From an uncultured bacterium (lineage in GTDB: Bacteria > Verrucomicrobiota > Lentisphaeria > Victivallales > Victivallaceae): a DNA stretch of 64,000 nucleotides. Of this stretch, positions 32,765 to 41,505 are shown piece by piece. The DNA lies in assembly GCA_900551245.1 (NCBI GenBank), contig URVC01000002.1:62001-126000 (forward strand). The letters are read 5' to 3'. The stretch's first letter is position 1, and each line of letters begins with the position of its first letter. The translations under genes and the position numbers were made by a program. Under the pieces are notes generated by a model. It did no database searches and had not been told where the DNA came from. It saw only the letters and a program-made list of their open reading frames with translations.

Positions 32765-33160
32765 ATGAGTATGCAAGATCCGATTGCCGATATGCTTACC
32801 CGTATCCGCAACGCGGGTGCGGCGGGCCTGAAAGAGGTCGCCATGCCCAGTTCGCGTGAGAAGGCGGCGATTGCCGCGGTTCTCAAGACCGAAGGGTATG
32901 TGAAGGATTTCGCGGTGGCCGAAGACGGTGCCAAGCGTCGGCTGGTCATTGAGCTCAAGTATGTTGGCGGCAAGCCGGTGATCGAAGGGCTCGAGCGCGT
33001 GAGCAAGCCCTCCTGCCGGGTGCACTGCGGCAGCCGGGAGATTCCCCGGGTTCGCAACGGTCTGGGCACGGTGGTGCTGACCACGCCGAGGGGGATCATG
33101 AGCGGTCGTCAGGCGGCGAAGGAAAACGTCGGCGGCGAAATTCTCTGCTACGTCTGGTAA
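32765..33160 (+). CDS. rpsH: Small ribosomal subunit protein uS8
   Basis: The product is 131 residues. MQDPIADMLTRIRNAG and the C-terminal ARQAAKENVGGEILCYVW match S8, which binds the central domain of 16S rRNA and can regulate spc translation by binding mRNA. Confidence 0.97.
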   Translation: MSMQDPIADMLTRIRNAGAAGLKEVAMPSSREKAAIAAVLKTEGYVKDFAVAEDGAKRRLVIELKYVGGKPVIEGLERVSKPSCRVHCGSREIPRVRNGLGTVVLTTPRGIMSGRQAAKENVGGEILCYVW

Positions 33161-33185
33161 CACTAAGAGTTAGGAACGATTCAAT

Positions 33186-33719
33186 ATGTCTCGTATAGGC
33201 AAAAAACCGATCGACATTCCTTCCGGCGTGAAGGTTTCTGTCGAGGGGGCCGAAGTGAAGGTGGAGGGCAAGGGCACGCTTGCGATGCCGCTTCCGCCGC
33301 ACGTGTCGGTTGAAGTCAAGGACGGCAAGGTGTATGTCCAGCAGGCCTCTGACGACCGTCGCGCGAATGCGATGCACGGATTGACCCGGAGCCTGATCCA
33401 GAACATGGTGACGGGAGTCACGACTGGATTCCGGAAGGAGCTGGCGATTGTCGGTGTTGGTTACAAGGCGCAGCTGGCCGGTTCGAAACTGACGCTGTCG
33501 CTGGGATTTTCGCATCCGATTGTGTTCGAAGTTCCGCAGGGTGTGAAGCTCACGGTCACTCCGGACAACAAGATGGTCATCGAGGGCAGCGACAAGCAGC
33601 TGGTCGGTGAAACCGCAGCCCGGATCCGCCGGTTCCGTCCGCCGGAACCCTACAAGGGCAAGGGCATTCGTTATGTTGACGAGCGCATCGTCCTCAAGGA
33701 AGGCAAGTCCGTGGGTTAA
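33186..33719 (+). CDS. rplF: Large ribosomal subunit protein uL6
   Basis: The product is 177 residues. MSRIGKKPIDIPSGVKV, LLIQNMVTGV-like centre and the C-terminal RRFRPPEPYKGKGIRYVDE are diagnostic. Spacing to rpsH and rplR is short, as in an operon. Confidence 0.98.
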   Translation: MSRIGKKPIDIPSGVKVSVEGAEVKVEGKGTLAMPLPPHVSVEVKDGKVYVQQASDDRRANAMHGLTRSLIQNMVTGVTTGFRKELAIVGVGYKAQLAGSKLTLSLGFSHPIVFEVPQGVKLTVTPDNKMVIEGSDKQLVGETAARIRRFRPPEPYKGKGIRYVDERIVLKEGKSVG

Positions 33720-33746
33720 TCCCGGGGAGCTTAAGGAGCTGATAAA

Positions 33747-34109
33747 ATGGCTGTTATCAATCGGAAAGCACAACGTGTGCGCCGCCACATCCGGATTCGC
33801 AAGAAGGTTTCCGGCACGGCTGAGCGCCCGAGATTCTGCGTCAGTGTCACGACCAATCACATCTACTGTCAGTTTATCGATGATGTGAGCGGACGCACGC
33901 TGGCGAGCACTTCGAGCCTGGATGCGAAATTCAAGGCCGAAAACGCCCGTCCGAACATGGCGGGAGCGGCGCTGCTGGGGAAACTCGCGGCGGAGGCGGC
34001 TAAGGCGGTCAATGTTACGGAAGTGGTCTTCGACCGGTCTGGCTACAAGTACCACGGCCGCGTGAAGGCGATCGCCGAGGCGGCCCGCGAAAACGGACTC
34101 AAGTTCTAA
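33747..34109 (+). CDS. rplR: Large ribosomal subunit protein uL18
   Basis: The product is 120 residues with a basic N-terminus (KAQRVRRHIRIRKKVSGTAERPR) and the VVFDRSGYKYHGRVKAIAEAARENGLKF end. L18 binds 5S rRNA. Confidence 0.97.
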   Translation: MAVINRKAQRVRRHIRIRKKVSGTAERPRFCVSVTTNHIYCQFIDDVSGRTLASTSSLDAKFKAENARPNMAGAALLGKLAAEAAKAVNVTEVVFDRSGYKYHGRVKAIAEAARENGLKF

Positions 34110-34120
34110 GGGAGCGATCC

Positions 34121-34648
34121 ATGGCTAAACGTGAAAATTTCAATGAGCCGGTGCAGAGCGAATTTGACGAGAACGTCATTTCGATCAACCGGAGTGCCAA
34201 GGTGGTCAAGGGCGGCAAGAACTTCAGTTTCGGCGCCCTGGTTGTGGTCGGCGACCACAACGGCCGGGTCGGTTACGGCTACGGCAAGGCCAATGAAGTC
34301 TCCGACGCCATTCGCAAGGGCGGTGAGGCGGCCCGCCGGAATCTGATGAAGGTTCCGATGCACGGGGATACGCTTCCGCACGAGATCGAGGTGAAATTCG
34401 GCGGGGCGCGGGTTCTGCTGCGTCCGGCCAGTTCCGGTACCGGTCTGATCGCCGGCGGTGCGGTTCGTGCGATTCTCGAGCTTGCCGGCGTCAAGGACGT
34501 GCTGGCGAAGTCGCTCGGCGCGGCCAATGCCGCCAACGTGGCGAAGGCGACCTTCAAGGCGCTTTCGCAGCTCTCGACCCGCGAAGAGGTCTATGAGCGC
34601 CGCGGACTTGAACTGCCGAAGGCTGCTCCGGCTGCGGAAAACAACTAA
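34121..34648 (+). CDS. rpsE: Small ribosomal subunit protein uS5
   Basis: The product is 175 residues. The double-stranded RNA-binding part (INRSAKVVKGGKNFSFGALV, VGYGYGKANEVSDAIRKG) and the C-terminal LAGVKDVLAKSLGAANAANV match S5. In many bacteria rpmD follows, but here the next gene is rplO. Confidence 0.98.
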   Translation: MAKRENFNEPVQSEFDENVISINRSAKVVKGGKNFSFGALVVVGDHNGRVGYGYGKANEVSDAIRKGGEAARRNLMKVPMHGDTLPHEIEVKFGGARVLLRPASSGTGLIAGGAVRAILELAGVKDVLAKSLGAANAANVAKATFKALSQLSTREEVYERRGLELPKAAPAAENN

Positions 34649-34672
34649 TCAACGAATGGGAATACCTGGATT

Positions 34673-35119
34673 ATGAAACTGCATGAACTCAGTCCGAACC
34701 CCGGTTCCCGGCAGCGGCGCAAGCGCGTCGGGCGCGGGGACAGCTCCGGCCTCGGCAAGACCGCCGGACGCGGAGAGAAGGGGCAGAAGTCCCGTACCGG
34801 TTCGAAGATCCGTCCCTTCTTCGAGGGCGGTCAGATTCCGCTGTTCCGGCGTCTGCCGAAGCGCGGCTTCAATCAGCCGAACCACATCGAGTACGCGCTG
34901 GTCAACCTGAATATTCTGGAAGACAACTTCGCGGCGGGCGACGTGGTGGATGCCGAGTCGCTCCGCGCCAAAAAGCTGCTCGGCAAGGCCGAGAAGATGA
35001 TTAAAATTCTCGCCAACGGCGAACTGACCAAGGCGCTGACGGTCAAGGCGGAGAAGTTCTCTGCCGCGGCCCAGGCCAAGATCGAAGCCGCCGGCGGGAA
35101 AGTCGAAGTGGTCGAGTAA
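34673..35119 (+). CDS. rplO: Large ribosomal subunit protein uL15
   Basis: The product is 148 residues. MKLHELSPNPGSRQRRKRVG, GRGEKGQKSRTGSKIRPFFEGGQIP-type glycine-rich region (residues about 35-60) and KIEAAGGKVEVVE at the end are typical. It follows rpsE directly with no rpmD between. Confidence 0.98.
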   Translation: MKLHELSPNPGSRQRRKRVGRGDSSGLGKTAGRGEKGQKSRTGSKIRPFFEGGQIPLFRRLPKRGFNQPNHIEYALVNLNILEDNFAAGDVVDAESLRAKKLLGKAEKMIKILANGELTKALTVKAEKFSAAAQAKIEAAGGKVEVVE

Positions 35120-35141
35120 CACCGGGAGAAACGGGTAGAAA

Positions 35142-36521
35142 ATGTTGACGGCATTTCTGAATACGCTGAAAGTCAAGGAGCTGCGCAATCGCCTGCTCTT
35201 CACGGCACTCATTATCGTGCTGGTGCGGTTTGCGAGCAACATCCCGTGCCCCGGAGTGGATCCGGCGGCGCTGGAGAAATTCATCACTGAAGTTACCGCC
35301 AACAGTTCCGGTGGGTTCATGGCACTGATCGACCTCTTTTCGGGCGGTGCGCTCGCGCACTTCGCCCTGGGAGCGCTGGGGATCATGCCGTACATCACCG
35401 CCTCAATCATCATTCAGCTTCTGGTCCCCGTGCTGCCCCAGCTCGAGAAGATGCAGCGCGAAGGTGAGACGGGGCGCCAGAAGATCAGTCAGTACACCCG
35501 TTATCTGACGATTATTGTCTGTATTGTTCAGGGGGCGATGGTGGCGGTTGCGATGGTCAATCCGAGCAAGCTCGGGCTGCCCAATCCGAGTGAACCGCTC
35601 TTCATCGGCTCCAAAGCCGTGTTCATTCCGATCACGGTGCTGGTGATCACCTGCACGACGATGGTTTTCACCTGGCTCGGCGAGCAGATCACCGAGCGGG
35701 GCATCGGCAACGGTGTCTCGCTGATCATCACGATCAACATTGTCTCGCGGCTGCCGCATTCGGTGATTGAACTCATCGACATGGCGATCAAGGGGCAGAC
35801 GCCGGATGGCGGAACCTTCCGTCCGGTCCAGCTGCTGCTGCTGCTCGCCGTGTTCTGCGGTGTGACCGCGGCGACGATCCTGCTTTCGCAGGGATACCGC
35901 CGGGTGCCGATTCAGATGGTCCGCAAGACGGTCGGCAAGCAGATGATGGGCGGCTCGACCTACATGCCGCTCAAGGTCAACTTCGCCAACGTCATGCCGA
36001 TCATCTTCGCCGGTGCGCTGCTGATGCTGCCGGAATACTTCTTCCAGTACATGGCTGCGCGAGGCGACGCGAGTTCGATCTGGCTGAAGCTGGCGATGTT
36101 CTTCCGGCAGGATGGTGCGGGCTATATGGTCACCTACGGTCTGCTGATTCTGGCTTTCAGCTTCTTCTGGGTGGCGAACCAGTTCAATCCGATTCAGATC
36201 GCCGACAATCTCAAGAAGGAGGGGGCCTACATCCCCGGCATCAGCCCCGGCCAGCCGACGGCTGACTTCCTCGACACGGCGATGACCCGGGTGACGGCAG
36301 GCGGCGCGGTCTTTCTGATGGCGCTGGCGCTCTTCCCGATGTTCCTCTACAACAGCTTCCGGATTCCGTTCATGGTGGCCCAGTTCTTCGGCGGCACCAG
36401 TCTGCTGATCATGGTCGGCGTGGTGCTCGATACCATGAGCCAGCTGGAGTCTCATCTGACCATGCGTCATTACGAGGGATTTCTCAAGAGCGGACGGCTG
36501 CGCAGCCGCAGCGGCAACTGA
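35142..36521 (+). CDS. secY: Preprotein translocase subunit SecY
   Basis: SecY is the channel of the Sec translocon. The 459-residue product has ten predicted transmembrane helices; near the start LKVKELRNRLLFTALIIVLVRF, the plug-region IDLFSGGALAHFALGALGIMPYI, the ITERGIGNGVSLIITINI segment and cytoplasmic loop QGYRRVPIQ are all present. It ends the spc cluster here: adk, map and infA are not next to it. An intrinsic terminator follows. Confidence 0.98.
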   Translation: MLTAFLNTLKVKELRNRLLFTALIIVLVRFASNIPCPGVDPAALEKFITEVTANSSGGFMALIDLFSGGALAHFALGALGIMPYITASIIIQLLVPVLPQLEKMQREGETGRQKISQYTRYLTIIVCIVQGAMVAVAMVNPSKLGLPNPSEPLFIGSKAVFIPITVLVITCTTMVFTWLGEQITERGIGNGVSLIITINIVSRLPHSVIELIDMAIKGQTPDGGTFRPVQLLLLLAVFCGVTAATILLSQGYRRVPIQMVRKTVGKQMMGGSTYMPLKVNFANVMPIIFAGALLMLPEYFFQYMAARGDASSIWLKLAMFFRQDGAGYMVTYGLLILAFSFFWVANQFNPIQIADNLKKEGAYIPGISPGQPTADFLDTAMTRVTAGGAVFLMALALFPMFLYNSFRIPFMVAQFFGGTSLLIMVGVVLDTMSQLESHLTMRHYEGFLKSGRLRSRSGN

Positions 36522-36549
36522 CGCGCCGTTGGCCTTTGTTCGAACTGTC

Positions 36550-36593
36550 GGACCGGTCCGACTGGGCGTCCAGTCGAAACCGGTCCTTTTTTT
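36550..36593 (+). terminator. Intrinsic terminator after secY
   Basis: GGACCGGT pairs with ACCGGTCC, and inside CGACTGG pairs with CCAGTCG around a GCGT loop; seven T follow. It closes the ribosomal protein-secY transcript before cmk. Confidence 0.92.
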
Positions 36594-36608
36594 CATTGGA
36601 CGAATGTT

Positions 36609-37277
36609 ATGAGCAATGTGATTGCAATCGACGGTCCGGCGGCGTCCGGCAAGAGCACGATTGCGAAGCGGCTTGCCGAGCGGTTTCGCATCGCCTATGT
36701 GAACACCGGGAGTCTCTACCGGGCGGTGGCGCTGGCCGCGATGCGCGCGGGGGAGAAGCTCGATTCTCTGACTCCCGCGTTTCTTTCCACGTTGAAACTG
36801 GAGTACTGCCGGGACGATTCCGGGCAGTATGAGCTGAAACTGAACGGGGAGTTCCCCGGCGCCGCCCTCCGCGCTCCCGAGATTGCCGACGGGGCGAGTC
36901 TGGTGGCGACTCAGCCGGCGGTGCGGAATTACCTGCTGGAGGTCCAGCGTTCCTTCGCCGGAGCGCAGAGGATCGTCATGGAGGGGCGGGATATTGGAAC
37001 GGTGATCTTTCCCGATGCGGAATTTAAATTTTTTGTGACCGCCACTCCGGAGGAGCGGGCGCGTCGTCGCCTCGCGCAGACCGGAGAGGTCGCCGACGGC
37101 GCGACGCTGGCGGAGGTGGCGCGGGCCATCGCGGAACGGGACCGGCAGGACTCCACCCGCGCGGTGGCTCCGCTGCGCCCGGCGCCGGATGCGGAAGTGA
37201 TCGATACCACCGGCCTGACGATCGATGAAAACGTCGACCGGATTGCCGCGAAAATTGAAGCGAAAAGCAGGAGATGA
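36609..37277 (+). CDS. cmk: (d)CMP kinase
   Basis: The product is 222 residues. The P-loop GPAASGKSTIAKRLAE is near the start, then YVNTGSLYRAVAL (nucleoside monophosphate site) and the MEGRDIGTVIFPDAEFKFFVT stretch, followed by the lid (RARRRLAQTG) and RDRQDSTRAVAPLRPAPDA. It phosphorylates CMP and dCMP. It starts 16 bases after the secY terminator, with a weak RBS, and leads the next operon. Confidence 0.95.
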   Translation: MSNVIAIDGPAASGKSTIAKRLAERFRIAYVNTGSLYRAVALAAMRAGEKLDSLTPAFLSTLKLEYCRDDSGQYELKLNGEFPGAALRAPEIADGASLVATQPAVRNYLLEVQRSFAGAQRIVMEGRDIGTVIFPDAEFKFFVTATPEERARRRLAQTGEVADGATLAEVARAIAERDRQDSTRAVAPLRPAPDAEVIDTTGLTIDENVDRIAAKIEAKSRR

Positions 37278-37283
37278 GGGAAC

Positions 37284-37700
37284 ATGTATCACGAGATGCA
37301 ATATCGGGTGCCCTACGCGGATACCGACCAGATGGGCGTGGTGTATTACGCGAATTACCTGGAATATTTTGAACGCAGCCGCACGGAAATGCTCCGTTCG
37401 GTCGGACTGCCCTACAGCGAGCTGGAGAAGCAGAACATCTTCCTGCCGGTTTCAGAGGCCCACTGCCGGTATCTTGCGCCGGCGCGTTACGATGATCTGC
37501 TGACCTTCCGTTCCCGGGTCATCGAGATCAAGGGGGTGCGCATGCGGGTGGAATCCGAGGTGCGGCGCGGCGATGAGCTGCTGGTGTCCGGGTATGTGGT
37601 TCTGGTCTGCGTCAACGCCGACCGCAAGGTGGTGCGCATGAGCCGGAGTCTGATCGATGCCTGTCAATGTTTTCTTGAAGCTCCGGAGAGTGTGAAATGA
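37284..37700 (+). CDS. Hotdog-fold acyl-CoA thioesterase, YbgC/4HBT family
   Basis: The product is 138 residues. The VPYADTDQMGVVYYANYLEYFE motif (residues about 9-30) carries the catalytic Asp, as in YbgC and 4-hydroxybenzoyl-CoA thioesterases. It hydrolyses short acyl-CoA. In proteobacteria YbgC sits in the tol-pal operon; here it is between cmk and manA, so the link to the ExbB/ExbD set is not by position. The stop overlaps the manA start by four bases. Confidence 0.9.
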   Translation: MYHEMQYRVPYADTDQMGVVYYANYLEYFERSRTEMLRSVGLPYSELEKQNIFLPVSEAHCRYLAPARYDDLLTFRSRVIEIKGVRMRVESEVRRGDELLVSGYVVLVCVNADRKVVRMSRSLIDACQCFLEAPESVK

Positions 37701-38719
37701 GTGAATATATCGATTTTTCTCTGCTGTACCCCATGAAGTTCGCCCCGATCTATCAGGCGCGGATGTGGGGTGGAACCCAGATGAGTGAAGTGCTCGGCCG
37801 CGAAGTTCCTGCGTCGGAGGATCCGATCGGGGAGTCGTGGGAGCTGGTGGACCGCCCCGACGAACAGAGTGTTCTGCTCAACGGCGCGCTGGCCGGTCGG
37901 ACGTTGCACGAACTGCTCACGCACTACGGCCGCGAACTGGTCGGCCGGAAGGCGAAATCGGTGGAGCGTTTCCCGCTGCTGGTCAAGTTGATTGACGCGG
38001 GAGACCGGCTGTCGCTGCAGGTCCATCCGGACGAGGCGGCCTGCCGGGAGATCGGTAACGGCGCCGAACCGAAGACCGAAATGTGGTACATCATCGCCGC
38101 CCGCAAAGGGGCGCAGATCCTCGCGGGGCTTTCCGGCCGCGCGACCCGTCAGCAGCTGGTGAGCCGGCTCGATTCCCCGGACGTGGAAAATCTGCTCCAG
38201 GTCTATCCGTCGCAACCGGGCGACGCCTACTTCATCACCTCCGGAACGCTTCACGCGATCGGCGGCGGCAACCTGATTCTGGAGATTCAGCAGAACAGCG
38301 ACACCACCTACCGGGTGAGCGACTGGGGGCGGGTCGATGCGCACGGCAAGCCGCGGCAGCTGCATATCGCGGAGGGGGTGCGCTCGATCAACTTCATGAA
38401 CCGCACTTCGCCCCGCATCGCCGGAGTCTCCGGCACCGCCGGTCACAACCGGAAGTTCGACGTGGTCTCGCTCTGCCCGTTCTTCGCGGTCAGCGATCTG
38501 CGTCTGGTCGGCATCTGGAACGACGACACGGCGCCCTCCGGGAGTTTCCACCTGATCAGTGCGATCAACGCCCCGGTCCGGATCGGCCGCTCCGATGAGC
38601 CGGAGCAGATGGTCGAAGCCGCCGCCGGTGAGACGGTGCTGGTGCCGGCCTGCTATGGCGCTTACGTGGTCGAACCGCTCTCCTCCGGTGAAACCCGGGT
38701 GGTCAAGACGACGCTCTAA
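37697..38719 (+). CDS. manA: Mannose-6-phosphate isomerase, class I
   Basis: The product is 340 residues of cupin type. Zinc ligands are visible in LSLQVHPDE (Gln and His), EMWYII (Glu) and SGTLHAIGGG (His); the LEIQQNSDTTYRVSDW motif closes the active site. It interconverts mannose-6-phosphate and fructose-6-phosphate, feeding pfp and GDP-mannose synthesis. It overlaps the thioesterase gene by four bases, which suggests co-translation. Confidence 0.92.
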   Translation: MSEYIDFSLLYPMKFAPIYQARMWGGTQMSEVLGREVPASEDPIGESWELVDRPDEQSVLLNGALAGRTLHELLTHYGRELVGRKAKSVERFPLLVKLIDAGDRLSLQVHPDEAACREIGNGAEPKTEMWYIIAARKGAQILAGLSGRATRQQLVSRLDSPDVENLLQVYPSQPGDAYFITSGTLHAIGGGNLILEIQQNSDTTYRVSDWGRVDAHGKPRQLHIAEGVRSINFMNRTSPRIAGVSGTAGHNRKFDVVSLCPFFAVSDLRLVGIWNDDTAPSGSFHLISAINAPVRIGRSDEPEQMVEAAAGETVLVPACYGAYVVEPLSSGETRVVKTTL

Positions 38720-38747
38720 TCAACACTGCTGAACCACGGATTTTACG

Positions 38748-40538
38748 ATGAGCTATCAATTTATCACCGATCTTGAGAATGATCTGCGGAAGCGGTTCCC
38801 GAAGTATCCGGCGGAACCGACTCTCACGCCGGACCGCTGCCCGGCCGGAATGAAGGGGGATTTCGCACTGAACTGTTTCCGTCTGGCCCGTTTCTGCGGC
38901 GGTCCCGCCGCGGCGGCGGAGGCGGTCGCCGGATATCTGAAAACCCATGCGGATGTGGAATCCGTGGAGGTGGTCAAGGCGTTCGTCAACGTCACGCTGC
39001 GCCCCGCCGCGCTCTGCCGCGATTCGGTGGCGAATGTCGGCGCACTGCTCGATTCCGCCCGGCTGGAAGAGGGCGCCCGGCGGCGCATTCTCATCGAATA
39101 CTCCGCGCCGAACACCAACAAGCCGCAACATCTCGGCCACGTGCGCAACAACACGCTCGGCATGTCGCTCGCCTCGCTGCTCAAGCGGGTCGGTCACGAC
39201 GTCATCGAGATCAACCTGGTCAACGACCGCGGCATTCACATCTGCAAGTCGATGATCGCCTACGAGCGGTTCGGCAACGGCTGCACGCCGGAGTCGACCG
39301 GGATGAAGGGCGATCACCTGGTCGGCAAGTTCTACGTCGACTACAACCGGGCGCTGTCGGAGGAGATCAAACAGCTCCGCGCCTCCGATCCTTCGACGGA
39401 GGGAAAGAGCGACGAAGAGCTGTTTCTCGCAACCGAGCTCGGCCGCGCCACCCAGAAGATGCTGCAGCAGTGGGAGGCCGGGGATCCCGAGGTGCGCGCC
39501 CTCTGGAAAAAGATGAATTCGTGGGTGTTCGCCGGTTTCGCCGAGACCTACAAACGCATGGGGATCCATTTCGACCACACCTATCTGGAGAGCGAAACCT
39601 ACCTGCTCGGCAAGGACATCGTCGCCGCCGGGCTGGAGAAGGGGGTGTTCGAAAAGCGCGAGGACGGCGCGGTCATCTGCGACCTCGGCAAGCTGGGGCG
39701 CAAGGTGGTGCTCCGCAGTGACGGCACCAGCGTCTACATCACGCAGGATATGGGGACCACTCTGCGCAAATATGAGGATTACCACCCCGAATCGATGATC
39801 TGGGTGGTGGGCGACGAGCAGAATCTCCACTTCCAGATGCTCTTTGAAATCATGAAGCGGCTCGGATATCCGTGGGCGGATCAGCTCTACCATCTCTCCT
39901 ACGGCATGGTCAACCTGCCGAGCGGGAAGATGAAGAGCCGCGAAGGCACCGTGGTGGATGCCGACGATCTCTTCGACGAGATGGCGCGTCTCGCCGCGGA
40001 TGCGTGCCGGGAGCGGGGCGGCGAAGCGCTCAGCGAAACGGAGCTGGCCGAACGCAGCGAAATCATCGGGCTCGGCGCGCTGAAGTTCATGCTGCTGAAA
40101 TTCAATCCGAAGACGACGATTCTCTTCGATCCTGCCGCGTCGCTGAAGTTCGAAGGGGACACCGGGCCGTACATCCAGTACGCCGCCGCGCGGATTCACT
40201 CGATCGAACGGAAGGCGCGGGAGCGGAAGATCGATTTCGACGCCGCGTCGGCCGACTGGTCGCTGCTCGGCCACGAGGCGGAGAAGGCGCTGGCGGTGAC
40301 CGCCGGCTTCTATCCTGCGGTGTTGCGGACCGCCGCCGAACGGCGCGACTGTTCGGGGCTGGCGGAGTATCTGCTTGAATTGGCGAAGGCGTTCAACCGC
40401 TTCTACCGGGAGTGCCCGGTGCTGGCCGCCGAGAGCGAATCGCTGGTCGCCGCCCGGCTGGCGATGGCCGACGCGGTGCGCGCCATTCTCACCGACGGAC
40501 TCAATACGTTGACGATCCGGGTGCCGGAGGCGATGTAA
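38748..40538 (+). CDS. argS: Arginyl-tRNA synthetase
   Basis: The product is 596 residues. The class I HIGH-type motif is HLGHVRNN, after EYSAPNTNKPQ; the KMSKS-like motif is GKMKSREGTVV. The N-terminal RNA-binding domain and C-terminal anticodon domain (ending in LTIRVPEAM) are present. Its 3' end overlaps the convergent sugar reductase gene by 38 bases. Confidence 0.97.
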   Translation: MSYQFITDLENDLRKRFPKYPAEPTLTPDRCPAGMKGDFALNCFRLARFCGGPAAAAEAVAGYLKTHADVESVEVVKAFVNVTLRPAALCRDSVANVGALLDSARLEEGARRRILIEYSAPNTNKPQHLGHVRNNTLGMSLASLLKRVGHDVIEINLVNDRGIHICKSMIAYERFGNGCTPESTGMKGDHLVGKFYVDYNRALSEEIKQLRASDPSTEGKSDEELFLATELGRATQKMLQQWEAGDPEVRALWKKMNSWVFAGFAETYKRMGIHFDHTYLESETYLLGKDIVAAGLEKGVFEKREDGAVICDLGKLGRKVVLRSDGTSVYITQDMGTTLRKYEDYHPESMIWVVGDEQNLHFQMLFEIMKRLGYPWADQLYHLSYGMVNLPSGKMKSREGTVVDADDLFDEMARLAADACRERGGEALSETELAERSEIIGLGALKFMLLKFNPKTTILFDPAASLKFEGDTGPYIQYAAARIHSIERKARERKIDFDAASADWSLLGHEAEKALAVTAGFYPAVLRTAAERRDCSGLAEYLLELAKAFNRFYRECPVLAAESESLVAARLAMADAVRAILTDGLNTLTIRVPEAM

Positions 40539-41505
40539 CCGCGCCCCGGTTCCGGTGGAAGGCGATGGTGCGGCGGAGCGCTTCGCGCAGCGGCACGGCG
40601 GCGGCGAGCCCGAGTTCCTCCCGGGCCCGGGTGACGTCCGGCACATAGCGCGGCGCGGGGCCGTCGCTCCGCTTTCCCCGGATCTCCACATGCGGAACCG
40701 GCTCGAAGCAGGAGGCGGTCAAATCCGCCGCTTCGGCGATCGAAAAACTCTCCGGCGAACCGACGTTGTACGGACGGCCGGAGACTCCCTGAAACAGAAT
40801 TGTCCAGAGCCACTCCGCCAGCTCCCCGGCGTAGAGCCACGAGCGGAAGGGGCGGCCGTCTCCCTGCACCACGATCGGGCCGCCCCGGAGGCCGTCGCGG
40901 AGAAAGTTGCCGATGGCGAAGTGGATTCCGAGGTTGAGATAGGGGCCGACAAAGGCGAAACAGCGCGGCAGCAGGACGGGGAGTCCGGAGGCGATGCAGA
41001 GCTGTTCGGCTTCGAGTTTGCCGCGCCCGTAAGCGGTGACCGGATGGCAGGGGAAGTTCTCCGGAATCCCTTCCAGCTCCGGCGGCTGGACACCGTAGAC
41101 CGCGCCGGAACTGGTGAAGAGAAACCGCTCCGCCTGTGCCGTTTCCGCGAACGCAAGCATTCGCCGGGTGCCGGAGACGATGACGTCGTACATCTCCTCC
41201 GGCTGTTCGGCGAGCAGTTTCGCACTTGCGTCGGTGGCGGCGTGGATCACCAGATCGAAGGTGCCGGGCGGAAAGGGAAAGCTCCGGACATCCCCCGCGA
41301 TGAACCGGAGGTTCCGCCAGTGATCGAACTCCGGACAGGCGGCGAGGAACCGTTTCGGGTCGCGCGAAAGCACCGTCACTTCCGCCTCCGCTCCGGAGGC
41401 GCGCAGCGTGGCGAGCAGCCATTTGCCGAAGAAGCCGGTGCCGCCGGAGAGAAAGAGCCGTTTGCCATCCAGCCGCTCGCGGAACTCTGACGTGTCACAT
41501 CTCAT
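40501..41505 (-). CDS. Sugar-nucleotide SDR (epimerase/reductase type) of the CDP-sugar cluster
   Basis: The product is 334 residues of the extended SDR type. SGGTGFFGKW marks the NAD(P) site, then a catalytic Ser in FTSSGAVYG and Tyr-x3-Lys in YGRGK. It lacks the Thr-Asp-Glu triplet of 4,6-dehydratases, so it is more likely a C4 ketoreductase or epimerase acting on the product of the ThDP enzyme encoded just upstream (compare YerF), not the missing CDP-glucose 4,6-dehydratase. It overlaps the upstream gene by 11 bases. Activity is inferred. Confidence 0.8.
   Translation of the reverse strand: MRCDTSEFRERLDGKRLFLSGGTGFFGKWLLATLRASGAEAEVTVLSRDPKRFLAACPEFDHWRNLRFIAGDVRSFPFPPGTFDLVIHAATDASAKLLAEQPEEMYDVIVSGTRRMLAFAETAQAERFLFTSSGAVYGVQPPELEGIPENFPCHPVTAYGRGKLEAEQLCIASGLPVLLPRCFAFVGPYLNLGIHFAIGNFLRDGLRGGPIVVQGDGRPFRSWLYAGELAEWLWTILFQGVSGRPYNVGSPESFSIAEAADLTASCFEPVPHVEIRGKRSDGPAPRYVPDVTRAREELGLAAAVPLREALRRTIAFHRNRGAVTSPPAPGSSTY

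Noticed and set aside
40501..41505. Assignment of the cluster SDR as CDP-glucose 4,6-dehydratase
   Set aside because: The Ser/Tyr/Lys triad is present, but the Thr-Asp-Glu residues needed for dehydration are not, so a reductase or epimerase is more likely.
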